Positions 16,718 to 25,394 are shown, numbered from the stretch's first letter. The stretch is 64,000 nt of DNA from Geodermatophilus sabuli (GCF_010686765.1 NZ_JAAGWF010000023.1:1-64000); one strand, 5' to 3'. Notes: a model not told the origin generated them from the sequence alone. Numbers and translations are program-made.

Positions 16718-18190
16718 ATGGCGTTCGGTTGGAAGCTCTACGGGGACGGCAAGACACCGCCGCTGGGCGAGGCCGTCGCTCCGGACGAGCGGTTGTCCTG
16801 GCCGCGCACGGTCGGCATCGGCGCGCAGCACGTCGTCGCCATGTTCGGGGCGACGTTCGTCTTCCCGATCATCATGGGACTGGACGCCAACCTCGCGATC
16901 ATGATGAGCGGCGTCGCGACGATCGTCTTCCTGCTGATCGTGAAGAACCGGGTACCGAGCTACCTGGGCACCAGTGCCGCGTTCGTGGGCGGCGTCGCGG
17001 CGATCCGCACCAACGGCGGTGACTCCAGCGACGTCGTCGGCGCGATCCTGGTCGCCGGCGTCGTCCTCGCCCTCGTCGGCCTGCTCATCCACTTCGCCGG
17101 CCTCGGCCTGGTGAACAAGGTGCTGCCCCCCGCCGTCACCGGCGCGGTGGTCATGCTCATCGGCTTCAACCTGGCCCCGGTGGCGGCCAGCACCTACTGG
17201 CCGCAGGACCAGTGGGTGGCCCTGGCCACGATGACCTTCGTCATCGTCGCCTCGCTGGCGCTGCGCGGCTTCCTCGCCCGCATCGCCATCCTGCTCGGCC
17301 TCGTCTTCGGCTACCTCCTGTCGGTGCTACTCGACGCCACCGCCGGCCCGATCACCTCGGTGCTGCCCACCGGCCCGGACCCGGTCGAGCACGACCGCAT
17401 CAACTTCGACTCGGTGTCCCAGGCCGACTGGTTCGGGTTCCCCGACTTCACCGGTCCCAGCTTCTCGCTGAACTTCAGCCTGCTCGTCCTGCCGGCCGTC
17501 ATCGCGCTCGTCGCGGAGAACGTCGGGCACGTCAAGGCCGTGGCCGAGATGACCAAGCGCGACCTGGACCCGGTCATGGGCCGGGCGGTGTTCGCCGACG
17601 GCGTCGGCACCGTGATCGCCACCTCGGTCGGCGGTTCCCCGACGACGACGTACGCCGAGAACATCGGCGTCATGGCCGCCACCCGCGTGTACTCCACGGC
17701 GGCGTACTACGTGGCCGCCATCGTGGCGATCCTGCTGGGCCTGGTGCCGAAGTTCGGCGCGCTGATCAACATCGTCCCGGGCGGGGTGCTCGGCGGGATC
17801 ACCGTCGTCCTCTACGGGATGATCGGCCTGCTCGGCGCGAAGATCTGGAAGGAGAACCGGGTCGACTTCGCCAACCCGATCAACCTGGTGCCGCTCGCCG
17901 CGGGCATCATCATCGGGATCGGTCCGGTCCGGCTACAGATCACCGACAACTTCTCCCTCGAGGGCATCGCCCTCGGGTCGATCGTCGCCGTCGCCGGCTG
18001 GCACCTCGCGCGGGCCCTGGCCCCGGCGGACATGAAGGCCGCGCTCACCCGCGAGGGCACGTCGCTGGACAGCGCGTCGACGCTGGGGCACACGCACGAC
18101 CAGTTCGGCGGCGCGGACCCGTCGTCGGTCGACGAGGTCGGCCGCCCGGGCGTTCCGCACAACCGTGGAGAGGGCACGCTCAACCGGTGA
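16718..18190 (+). CDS. NCS2 uracil/xanthine permease, uracil-type signature
   Basis: 490 residues from ATG 16718 with GAGGAGG 6 nt upstream. About 12-14 hydrophobic segments fit the NCS2 (UraA/RutG/PbuX) fold. VPSYLGTSAAF and the helix containing ALVAENVGHVKA match pyrimidine carriers. The signature GGSPTTTYAENIGVMAATRVYS carries Glu-Asn-Ile-Gly, as in UraA, rather than the Gln-Asn-Val-Gly of xanthine carriers. A polar tail of about 60 residues follows. Expected role: proton-coupled uptake of uracil or a related pyrimidine. The coxM-like GTG overlaps its stop, so transporter and hydroxylase are one operon. Confidence 0.9.
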   Translation: MAFGWKLYGDGKTPPLGEAVAPDERLSWPRTVGIGAQHVVAMFGATFVFPIIMGLDANLAIMMSGVATIVFLLIVKNRVPSYLGTSAAFVGGVAAIRTNGGDSSDVVGAILVAGVVLALVGLLIHFAGLGLVNKVLPPAVTGAVVMLIGFNLAPVAASTYWPQDQWVALATMTFVIVASLALRGFLARIAILLGLVFGYLLSVLLDATAGPITSVLPTGPDPVEHDRINFDSVSQADWFGFPDFTGPSFSLNFSLLVLPAVIALVAENVGHVKAVAEMTKRDLDPVMGRAVFADGVGTVIATSVGGSPTTTYAENIGVMAATRVYSTAAYYVAAIVAILLGLVPKFGALINIVPGGVLGGITVVLYGMIGLLGAKIWKENRVDFANPINLVPLAAGIIIGIGPVRLQITDNFSLEGIALGSIVAVAGWHLARALAPADMKAALTREGTSLDSASTLGHTHDQFGGADPSSVDEVGRPGVPHNRGEGTLNR

Positions 18191-19068
18191 AGCCCGCTCC
18201 CTTCCGGTACGCCGACCCCGGCACCCTCGACGAGGCCCTCGCGGTCCTGTCGGCAGAGGGTGCGGGCGCCAAGGTGCTCGCCGGTGGCCAGTCGCTGCTC
18301 CCGCTGCTCTCCATGCGGCTCGCGGCGCCGGCCACGCTGGTGGACATCAACGGGGTGCCCGGCCTCGACGCCGTCGAGGTCACCGGGGACGGCGTGACCG
18401 TGGGAGCACTGGTCCGGCACAACGCACTCCTGCACGACGACGCCGCCGCCCGGGTCCAGCCGCTGCTGGCCCGGGCGACGGCGAACGTCGCCCACCCGGC
18501 GATCCGCAACCGGGGCACCACCGTCGGCTCGATCGCGCACGCCGACCCCTCGGGCGAGATGACCTCCGTCCTCGCCCTCACCGACGGCTCCGTCACGGTC
18601 GCCACGCCCTCCGGTCCGAGCACCGTCGAGTGGCGCGACCTGTTCGTCGGCCCGCTGGAGACCTCGATCTCGGGACCGGCCGTCGTCACCTCCGCCTTCT
18701 TCCCCGCCCTGCCGCCGCGGTCGGGCACGGCCTTCGCCGAGATCGCCCGCCGCAAGGGCGACTACGCGGTCTGCGGCGCCGGCGTGGTGGTCACCCTCGA
18801 CGAGGACCAGCGCGTCGCCGCCGTCCGCGCCTCCTACGTCTCGGTCGGGCTGACCCCCGAGGTGCACGACCTCACCGACGCCGTGATCGGCTCGCCCGTG
18901 GAGAAGGCCGACTGGACCGCCGCGGGCGAGCTGGCCCGCACCCTGGTCGACCCGGACGGCGACATCCACGCCAGCGCCGACTACCGGCGCCTGCTCGTCG
19001 GCGTCCTGACCGGCCGGACGCTCGCCGAGGCTGCCGCCGAGGCGGCCGCGGCAGTGACCCGCGAGTGA
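18187..19068 (+). CDS. FAD-binding subunit of a xanthine dehydrogenase-family molybdenum hydroxylase (CoxM-like)
   Basis: 293 residues from the GTG overlapping the permease stop. KVLAGGQSLLPLLSMRL and RNRGTTVGSIAHADPSGEM are the two FAD-binding loops of the family, and RRKGDYAVCGAGVVV belongs to its C-terminal domain. The subunit passes electrons from the iron-sulfur subunit to FAD and an acceptor. It works with the following small and large subunits. The order permease-M-S-L-G puts the whole enzyme in one transcript with its likely substrate importer. Confidence 0.92.
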   Translation: MKPAPFRYADPGTLDEALAVLSAEGAGAKVLAGGQSLLPLLSMRLAAPATLVDINGVPGLDAVEVTGDGVTVGALVRHNALLHDDAAARVQPLLARATANVAHPAIRNRGTTVGSIAHADPSGEMTSVLALTDGSVTVATPSGPSTVEWRDLFVGPLETSISGPAVVTSAFFPALPPRSGTAFAEIARRKGDYAVCGAGVVVTLDEDQRVAAVRASYVSVGLTPEVHDLTDAVIGSPVEKADWTAAGELARTLVDPDGDIHASADYRRLLVGVLTGRTLAEAAAEAAAAVTRE

Positions 19069-19133
19069 GCAGCGCCAGCGAGCGAGGAGCGTCAGCGAGT
19101 GCGGAACCGAGCCATCGACACCGGGAGAGCTGC

Positions 19134-19649
19134 GTGACCTCCGTCGACACCGAGCGGACCATCACCGTCACCGTGAACGGTGTCCCCCGTGAAGCCACCG
19201 TGCCGGTGCGCCGCCTGCTGTCCGACGCGCTGCGCCACGACCTCGGGCTGACCGGCACGCACGTCGGCTGCGAGCACGGCGTCTGCGGGGCGTGCACGGT
19301 GCTGGTGGACGGCGACCCGGTCCGGTCCTGCCTGATGCTCGCCGTCCAGGTGGCGGGGCGGACCGTGACGACGGTCGAGGGGCTGGCCCGCGACGACCAC
19401 CAGGGCGGGCAGGTGCTGCACCCGGTCCAGGAGGCGTTCCGCGAGTGCCACGCGCTGCAGTGCGGGTTCTGCACGCCGGGCTTCCTCATGACGATCGCGG
19501 CGGGGCTGGAGAAGCGCGATCCGGCCGCCGAGCTGACCGAGGAGGAGGTCGACGACATGGTCGGCGGCAACCTCTGCCGGTGCACCGGCTACGCCAACAT
19601 CAAGAAGGCCGTGCACACCGCCGCCGCGACGATGAAGGACGCCCGGTGA
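19134..19649 (+). CDS. 2Fe-2S subunit of molybdenum hydroxylase (CoxS-like)
   Basis: 171 residues from GTG 19134. The N-terminal plant-type ferredoxin cluster is CEHGVCGACTVLVDGDPVRSC; the C-terminal cluster is CGFCTPG with CRCTGY. Both [2Fe-2S] sites are complete. It relays electrons from the molybdenum centre to the FAD subunit. A 65-bp gap before it holds a GCGAGCGAGGAGCG-like repetitive segment, and 106 bp after it hold two palindromes, unusual for the middle of such an operon. Confidence 0.93.
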   Translation: MTSVDTERTITVTVNGVPREATVPVRRLLSDALRHDLGLTGTHVGCEHGVCGACTVLVDGDPVRSCLMLAVQVAGRTVTTVEGLARDDHQGGQVLHPVQEAFRECHALQCGFCTPGFLMTIAAGLEKRDPAAELTEEEVDDMVGGNLCRCTGYANIKKAVHTAAATMKDAR

Positions 19650-19662
19650 CCACTCCCCGAGA

Positions 19663-19738
19663 GACCTTCGGCGCCGAGAGTCCGGCCCTCGGGGGTTTCC
19701 GCGGAAGAGCCCGGGGGACTTTCGGCGCCGAAAGTCCC
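19663..19738. repeat. Pair of GGGACTTTCGGC-type palindromes
   Basis: A perfect 24-bp palindrome (19715-19738, half-site GGGACTTTCGGC) and a degenerate copy (19663-19682, GACCTTCGGC/GCCGAGAGTC) lie between the small and large subunit genes. They could be small mobile palindromes, an mRNA-stability hairpin, or a protein site. Confidence 0.7.
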
Positions 19739-19755
19739 GAAACAGGGGGGCGGTC

Positions 19756-22176
19756 GTGACGACGAAGCTGTTCGGCGAGCCGGTCCGCCGGCGCGAGGAC
19801 GCCCGGCTGATCGTCGGCAGGGGCCGCTACCTCGACGACATCGGGCACACCGCCCTGGCCGCTGCCTTCGTGCGGTCGCCGCACGCGCACGCCCGCATCA
19901 CCGGGATCGACGTCGACGGCGCCCTGGACGTCGAGGGTCTGGTCGCGATCTACACCTACGAGGACCTGACCGGCCCGATGGCCGAGCCGCTGCCGGTGCT
20001 GATCCCGCACCCGCAGCTGACCGAGCCGCGCACCGGCTACCCGCTGGCCCGCGAGGTCGTGCGGCACGTCGGTGAGCCGGTGGTCATGGTGGTCGCCACC
20101 GACCGGTACGTCGCGGAGGACGCCGCCGAGCGGATCGTCGTCACCTACGACGAACTGCCGGTCGTCGTGGGCGTCGACGCCGCGTACGAGGCGCGGGCCG
20201 CCGTGCACGACGACGTACCGGACAACGTGGCCGCCCGTCACCACCAGGAGACCGGGGACGTCGAGCCGGCGCTGGCCGCGAGCCCCCGCACGCTGAGCTT
20301 CACCCAGTACATCGAGCGCAGCGCCAGCATGCCGATGGAGGGCCGGGGCGTGCACGCGCGCTGGGACGCCGACGACCGGTCACTCCGGGTCTACTCGAGC
20401 ACCCAGGCCTCGACGTCGGTGCGCGCGGCGATCGCGGCGAAGCTGGACCTGTCGCTGGACACGGTGGAGGTCATCGCGCCGGACGTCGGAGGTGGCTTCG
20501 GCGTGAAGATCGTGCACCCGTGGCCCGAGGAGCTGCTGGTGCCGATGGCGGCCATCGCGCTGGGCCAGGAGGTGAAGTGGGCCGAGGACCGCCGCGAGCA
20601 CTTCATCTCGTCGGCCCACGAGCGGCAGCAGCGCCAGGACGTCACCGTCGGCTTCGACGACGAGGGCAGGGTCACCGCCCTCGACGTCCACGTGCTGCAC
20701 GACAACGGCGCGTACACCCCCTACGGGATCATCGTGCCGATCATCACCGCCACCCAGCTGGTGGGCCCGTACGTGATCCCCGTCTACCGGGTGCGCGTGG
20801 ACAGCGTCTACACCAACACCGTCATCGTCACGCCGTACCGCGGCGCCGGGCGGCCGCAGGCCTGCTACGCGATGGAGCGGACGATGGACCGCATCGCCGA
20901 CGAGCTCGGGCTCGACCGCGCCGTCGTCCGCGAGCGGAACCTGATCCAGCCCGACCAGTTCCCCTACGACCACCACCTGACGTTCCAGGACGGCCGGCCG
21001 GTCATCTACGACTCGGGCGACTACCCGGGGCTGCTCGACAAGCTGCGGACGCTGGCGGACTGGTCGTCGGCCGACGTGCTCCGGGACGAGGCCGCGGCAC
21101 GCGGGAAGCTGCTCGGCATCGGGATGGCGATGTACGTGGAGGGCACCGGGCCCGGGCCGTACGAGGGCGGGCACGTCCAGGTGCTCGGCAGCGGCAAGGT
21201 GCTGGTGTCGACCGGGCTGACGTCGCAGGGACAGGGGCACGAGACGGCGTTCGCGCAGATCGTGGCCTCGGAGCTCGGAGTGCCCATCGAGGACGTCGAG
21301 GTGACCACCGGCGACACCCGGCGCTTCGCGTACGCCGTCGGCACCTTCGCCTCGCGGGCCGCGGTGATGAGCGGGAACGCCATCGCGCTGGCCGCCCGCG
21401 GCGTGCGGGAGAAGGCCCTGCGGATCGCCGCCGACGTCCTCGAGGCCGATCCGGGCGACCTGGAGATCGACGAGGGCCTGGTGCAGGTGCGCGGGACGCC
21501 GGGGGCCTCGATCCCGCTGCGGACGGTCGCCGTCCTCTCCAACCCGCTGCGCTACGCGTTCGACGAGGCCGCGAAGCAGGCGACCCAGTTCACGACGCAC
21601 GACGACTCCAAGCCGCCGGTGGCCGAGGGGGATGCGCCCGGCCTGGAGCACCGCGACTACTACTCGCCGATCCGGTCGACGTTCGCGTCCGGCGCGCACG
21701 CGGCGGTCGTGGAGATCGACCCGGAGACGTGGGAGATCGACGTCGTGCGGTACGCCGTCGTGCACGACTGCGGCAACGTGGTGAACCCGATGATCGTCGA
21801 GGGCCAGGTGCACGGCGGTGTGGCCCAGGGCGTGGCCGGCGCGTTGTACGAGCGGATGGCCTACGACGCGGACGGGCAGCTGCAGAACGCCTCGTACATG
21901 GACTTCCTCATGCCCTACGCCTCCGAGGTGCCCGACGTCGACATCGACCACCAGCAGACGCCGTCGCCGCTGAACCCGCTGGGGATCAAGGGCGCCGGTG
22001 AGGCCGGCGTCATCCCGGGGACGGCGGCGATCGCGTCGGCGATCGAGGACGCGGTGGGACGGCGGATCACCTCGATGCCCATCTCCCCCACCGAGCTGTA
22101 CGACCTGATGCGTTCCGAGGACTCGGAGACGACCGCCACGGCCGCGCGCCGGGCGGGGACTGGAGTGATGGCGTGA
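19756..22176 (+). CDS. Molybdopterin-binding catalytic subunit, xanthine dehydrogenase family (CoxL-like, not CO dehydrogenase)
   Basis: 806 residues from GTG 19756. The start GEPVRRREDARLIVGRGRYLDD and PDVGGGFGVK are typical. The active-site loop reads TPYRGAGRPQ and lacks the AYRCSFR loop with the Mo-Cu cysteine that defines form I CO dehydrogenase. The catalytic Glu lies in GIKGAGEAGVIPG. It should therefore hydroxylate a heterocycle or similar substrate with water-derived oxygen. Given the uracil-type permease in the same operon and the barbiturase-family regulon partner, uracil (or thymine) 6-hydroxylation to barbiturate is the preferred inference; purines or nicotinate-like rings remain possible. 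Confidence 0.9.
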   Translation: MTTKLFGEPVRRREDARLIVGRGRYLDDIGHTALAAAFVRSPHAHARITGIDVDGALDVEGLVAIYTYEDLTGPMAEPLPVLIPHPQLTEPRTGYPLAREVVRHVGEPVVMVVATDRYVAEDAAERIVVTYDELPVVVGVDAAYEARAAVHDDVPDNVAARHHQETGDVEPALAASPRTLSFTQYIERSASMPMEGRGVHARWDADDRSLRVYSSTQASTSVRAAIAAKLDLSLDTVEVIAPDVGGGFGVKIVHPWPEELLVPMAAIALGQEVKWAEDRREHFISSAHERQQRQDVTVGFDDEGRVTALDVHVLHDNGAYTPYGIIVPIITATQLVGPYVIPVYRVRVDSVYTNTVIVTPYRGAGRPQACYAMERTMDRIADELGLDRAVVRERNLIQPDQFPYDHHLTFQDGRPVIYDSGDYPGLLDKLRTLADWSSADVLRDEAAARGKLLGIGMAMYVEGTGPGPYEGGHVQVLGSGKVLVSTGLTSQGQGHETAFAQIVASELGVPIEDVEVTTGDTRRFAYAVGTFASRAAVMSGNAIALAARGVREKALRIAADVLEADPGDLEIDEGLVQVRGTPGASIPLRTVAVLSNPLRYAFDEAAKQATQFTTHDDSKPPVAEGDAPGLEHRDYYSPIRSTFASGAHAAVVEIDPETWEIDVVRYAVVHDCGNVVNPMIVEGQVHGGVAQGVAGALYERMAYDADGQLQNASYMDFLMPYASEVPDVDIDHQQTPSPLNPLGIKGAGEAGVIPGTAAIASAIEDAVGRRITSMPISPTELYDLMRSEDSETTATAARRAGTGVMA

Positions 22177-22841
22177 ACCTCGACGGCTCTGCGGTGCTCT
22201 CGGCCGACCCGGAGAGGGTGTGGGCGGTCATCACCGACCCGGCCGTGCTGGCGCGGACGATCCCGGGCTGCGAGTCGCTGGAGCAGGTCGGGGACGACGA
22301 GTACAAGCTGAACGTCTCGGTCGGCGTCGGCGCGATCCGTGGGACGTACGCCGGCGAGGTGCGGCTGTCGGACAAACAGCACCCGAAGTCCTACGTCATG
22401 CACGCGTCGGGTGCCGGTGCGCCGGGGAACGCCCGGGCGACGGTGACCATCAACCTCGAGCCCGGCGAGCATGGGACGACGAACCTCACCTACTCCGCCG
22501 ACGCCGTGATCGGCGGCCCGGTCGCGGGTGTGGGCCAGCGGATGATCACCGGCGTCGCCAAGCGGATGGCCGGGCAGTTCTTCTCGGCCATCGACGGCGA
22601 GCTGACCGGTGCCGTCGTGCCGATCGGCGCTGCGCCCTCCGCTGCGGCTGCGACGACGAGCGACGCCTCGCTGGTGGTCGGCGGCGCACCGGTCGCTGCT
22701 GCGGGTCGGACGTTCACCGGCAGGGCAGCGGCTCCGGCGCCGGCCGGCGACGCCAAGACGCTGCTCCTCGGGGCGGTCGGCGGCGCGGTCCTGACCCTCG
22801 TCGGCGTCCTCGTCGGCTACCGCCTGGGCCGCCGTCACTGA
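22173..22841 (+). CDS. CoxG-like SRPBCC protein with C-terminal membrane anchor
   Basis: 222 residues; the GTG overlaps the large-subunit stop. Residues 1-150 are a CoxG/SRPBCC domain (SADPERVWAVITDPAVLARTI, PGCESLEQVGDDEYKL). An Ala-rich linker leads to one C-terminal hydrophobic helix (LLLGAVGGAVLTLVGVLVGY) ending RLGRRH. CoxG proteins tether molybdenum hydroxylases to the membrane and help pass electrons to quinone. This predicts that the hydroxylase feeds the respiratory chain rather than NAD+. Confidence 0.88.
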   Translation: MNLDGSAVLSADPERVWAVITDPAVLARTIPGCESLEQVGDDEYKLNVSVGVGAIRGTYAGEVRLSDKQHPKSYVMHASGAGAPGNARATVTINLEPGEHGTTNLTYSADAVIGGPVAGVGQRMITGVAKRMAGQFFSAIDGELTGAVVPIGAAPSAAAATTSDASLVVGGAPVAAAGRTFTGRAAAPAPAGDAKTLLLGAVGGAVLTLVGVLVGYRLGRRH

Positions 22842-22931
22842 CCCGGCATCGCGGGCCCCGTCGGAGAATGCCTCGAGCCGACGACGGGTCCGGACCGCAG
22901 CGGCCGGGACAGCGCCGCACGCGCCCCGAGG

Positions 22932-23858
22932 TCACCCTGCGACGCGCACGGGCATCCCGGTCTCCTGCTCGGAGACCTGCCACAGGACGTCGATCTGCTC
23001 CTGCAGCTCATGGCGGCGGAGGACCGGGCGGCGGACCGCGGGCCCGTGCGAGCCGAAGCGGGGCGCGTACAGCTCAGCGCCCGTCGCTCGCGGGTCCGTG
23101 GCCGCCCGCAGCTGGGGACGCGCGCCCTCGCGCGGGGTCATCCCCGACCGTGCCGTCAGCACCTCGAAGAACGGGCCCAGCCGGCCTCCGCCGCCCTCAC
23201 GCACCGTCCGCGCCTGCAGGTCGGTGTTCGTCAGCCCCGGGTGCGCGAGCAGCGACGAAGCCCTGACTCCGGCCCGGTCGAACAGCTGCTGCAGGCCCAG
23301 GCCGAAGTGCAGGTTGGCCATCTTCGACCGGGCGTACGCCGCCCACGGGCCGTAGTCCCGCCGCAGGTGCGGGTCGGCCGGGTCCAACCGCTTCGCCCGG
23401 TGCCGGGCGGTCGACGTCACCGTCACCACGCGCGCCGCCGGAGCAGCCAGCAGCGCCGGCATCAGGTGGGCGGTGAGGGCCCAGTGCCCCAGGTGGTTGA
23501 CGCCGAACTGCATCTCGAAGCCGTCGACCGTCTCCCGCTGCGGCATCGCCATCACCCCGGCGTTGTTCACCAGGACGTCGACGCGATCGTGGCCGGCCAG
23601 CACCTGCTCCGCGGCCGCGCGAACCACCGACAGGTCGCCCAGGTCCAGCGGCACCACCTCCAGCGAGGCCGCCGGATGGCGCTCGGCGATCCGCGCCACC
23701 GCCGCCGTGGTCTTCGACCGGTCACGCGCGGCCACCACCACGTGCGCGCCCGCCCCCGCCAGCGCCAGCGCCGTCTGGAAGCCGAGCCCGCCGTTCGCGC
23801 CGGTCACCACGGCGGTGCGTCCGGTGAGATCCGGGATGTCCGCCTCGGTCCAGCTCAC
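22932..23858 (-). CDS. SDR-family NAD(P)-dependent oxidoreductase (retinol dehydrogenase-like)
   Basis: 308 residues from GTG 23858. Cofactor loop TGANGGLGFQTA, NNAGVM, catalytic YARSK (WAAYARSKMAN) and the N-terminal DIPDLTGRTAVVTG match the group of SDRs related to retinol/protochlorophyllide dehydrogenases. Substrate unknown. The start overlaps the stop of the upstream SRPBCC gene (GTGA), so they are coupled. It is convergent with the CoxG-like gene. Confidence 0.85.
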   Translation of the reverse strand: MSWTEADIPDLTGRTAVVTGANGGLGFQTALALAGAGAHVVVAARDRSKTTAAVARIAERHPAASLEVVPLDLGDLSVVRAAAEQVLAGHDRVDVLVNNAGVMAMPQRETVDGFEMQFGVNHLGHWALTAHLMPALLAAPAARVVTVTSTARHRAKRLDPADPHLRRDYGPWAAYARSKMANLHFGLGLQQLFDRAGVRASSLLAHPGLTNTDLQARTVREGGGGRLGPFFEVLTARSGMTPREGARPQLRAATDPRATGAELYAPRFGSHGPAVRRPVLRRHELQEQIDVLWQVSEQETGMPVRVAG

Positions 23859-24409
23859 GCGGCCCGCGCCTCGGCACGCACCTGCACCGCCGTCAGCACC
23901 TCCCAGCGGATCGCCGTGCTGCCCGGCTGCACGAACCGCCAGTAGAGGGCGAACCGCCGGCGGGTCGTCGGATCGGTCGCCAGCACGCGGGTCTCCGAGC
24001 TCAGCTCCGTGCCGCCCCGGACCGGCGTCAGCCGGAAGTCCATGACCGCCTTCACCCAGCCCGGCCGGATCCAGCGCTGCAGGTCCTCCGCGTCCAGTGC
24101 CGGTGGCTGCTCGCCGCCGCCCAGCCGCCAGGCCTGCAGCACACCGCCGAAGACGACCGACTCGGGCGCCGACGACGCGAGCACCGGCACGGGCAGCGCC
24201 TCGAGGAACGGCCGGTCGCGCAGCCGGCCGAGACCCTTGCCCGACAGCAGCACCGGCAGGAAGCGGACCGCGCCGAGGGCCACGGTCACCGGCAGCCCGG
24301 AGAGCTTCACCTCGTGCAGGGCGTCCCACACCGCCTCCGGCGGCGCGTCGACCCACCGAGACTGCCGGGTCACGTGGTGGCTGTTCGGCAGGACGTCGTC
24401 GAGTTCCAC
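23855..24409 (-). CDS. SRPBCC-fold protein of unknown function
   Basis: 184 residues from GTG 24409, with a purine-rich GGAAGGAAG about 10 nt upstream. The pattern SRWVDAPPEAVWDALHEV ... RPGWVKAVMDFRLTP ... GTELSSETRVLATDP is that of a START/SRPBCC hydrophobic-pocket protein, similar to DUF2867-like proteins. No catalytic residue can be assigned. It is translationally coupled to the downstream SDR, so it may present or bind that enzyme's ligand. Confidence 0.6.
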   Translation of the reverse strand: MELDDVLPNSHHVTRQSRWVDAPPEAVWDALHEVKLSGLPVTVALGAVRFLPVLLSGKGLGRLRDRPFLEALPVPVLASSAPESVVFGGVLQAWRLGGGEQPPALDAEDLQRWIRPGWVKAVMDFRLTPVRGGTELSSETRVLATDPTTRRRFALYWRFVQPGSTAIRWEVLTAVQVRAEARAA

Positions 24410-24599
24410 GCTCGTCTTCCTTCCCGCAGCACCGGCGCGCACGCATGGAGCGGCGCAGGTCACCCCTCGCGGCGCCGGGTCGCCTTGCGGCAGCCGGCCA
24501 GCAGATGCGCGCCCCGCTCGGTGAGTTCCTCGCGCAACCACTCCTCCGGGACGTCCGGCGGGTGCCACCGGGCCCCGCCCGGCCGGCTGCGCGCGGTCC

Positions 24600-25394
24600 T
24601 CAGAGCGCCGGCAGGCGGCGGGTCTGCCGCCCCCACGCCACCAGCGAGCCGTCGACCGCGCGCAGCTCGACGTCGTCCACCGCGACGTCGGCGTCCGCCC
24701 AGGCCGTCCGCTGGTCCACCCGCACCCACGCGCCCGTGGCCGGCGGCGGGCCGGCCAGGTGGGCGGTGAGCTCGACCGTCGGCATGGCCGCCGGCACCGT
24801 CCGGACGGCGAACAGGGACGGCGGCAGCGCGTCGAGCAGCACGCCCAACTGGACCAGGGGCGCGAGCCCGCCGCGCACGCGGACCCACGCGTGCAGCCGC
24901 GGCTCCGACCCACCCGCCAGCGGCCGCGACGGTCCGAGCGCCCGGATCTCGGTGTGCTCGGCGATCGGCACGTAGTCGCGGGGCAGCTCGAACGGGACGC
25001 CGTCCTCCGGCCGGTAGCCGTCCCCGGGCGGGTACGGCTCGACCACGGGGGTGGCCGGGCGCGCCAGGGTGAGCACCTGCGCGACGGCCCGCAGACCGCC
25101 GTCCTGCAGCAGCTCGGCGCGCACGCTGCCGGTCCGGCCGTCCCGGTCGGAGCTGGTGGTGAGCCGGACCGGCTCGTCCGGTACCACGCCGCCCAGCAGG
25201 TGCGCGGTCACCGCCCGCGGCGAGGCCCCGGCGTGCGACGCGGCCGCCTCGAGGAGGTGGCCCACGACCAGGCCGCCCTGGATGCTGCTGAACGAGCGCC
25301 AGCTCGGGTCGAAGACCAGCCCGGCCTGCTGCACCGTCGTCACCGCGACTGCCCGACGCCGTGGGCCGAGGGCGGTGGTGGAGCTCAGGTCCAT
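24600..25394 (-). CDS. Thioesterase-family (double hotdog, TesB-like) protein
   Basis: 264 residues from ATG 25394, with a GGAGGAAG site. FDPSWRSFSSIQGGLVVGHLLEAAA and a second half with RLHAWVRVRGG fit the actinobacterial acyl-CoA thioesterase-like families with two hotdog halves. Expected activity is hydrolysis of an acyl-CoA; chain length is not predictable. It lies 20 bp downstream of the MFS gene on the same strand and is probably co-transcribed with it. Confidence 0.75.
   Translation of the reverse strand: MDLSSTTALGPRRRAVAVTTVQQAGLVFDPSWRSFSSIQGGLVVGHLLEAAASHAGASPRAVTAHLLGGVVPDEPVRLTTSSDRDGRTGSVRAELLQDGGLRAVAQVLTLARPATPVVEPYPPGDGYRPEDGVPFELPRDYVPIAEHTEIRALGPSRPLAGGSEPRLHAWVRVRGGLAPLVQLGVLLDALPPSLFAVRTVPAAMPTVELTAHLAGPPPATGAWVRVDQRTAWADADVAVDDVELRAVDGSLVAWGRQTRRLPAL

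Noticed and set aside
16718-22841. Carbon monoxide dehydrogenase operon (coxMSL-G)
   Set aside because: The large subunit lacks the AYRCSFR copper-binding loop and the operon starts with a pyrimidine-type permease.
24460-24606. Small minus-strand reading frame ending LTERGAHLLAGCRKATRRREG
   Set aside because: Coding-like composition, but no ATG, GTG or TTG start outside the overlapping thioesterase gene; perhaps a gene remnant.
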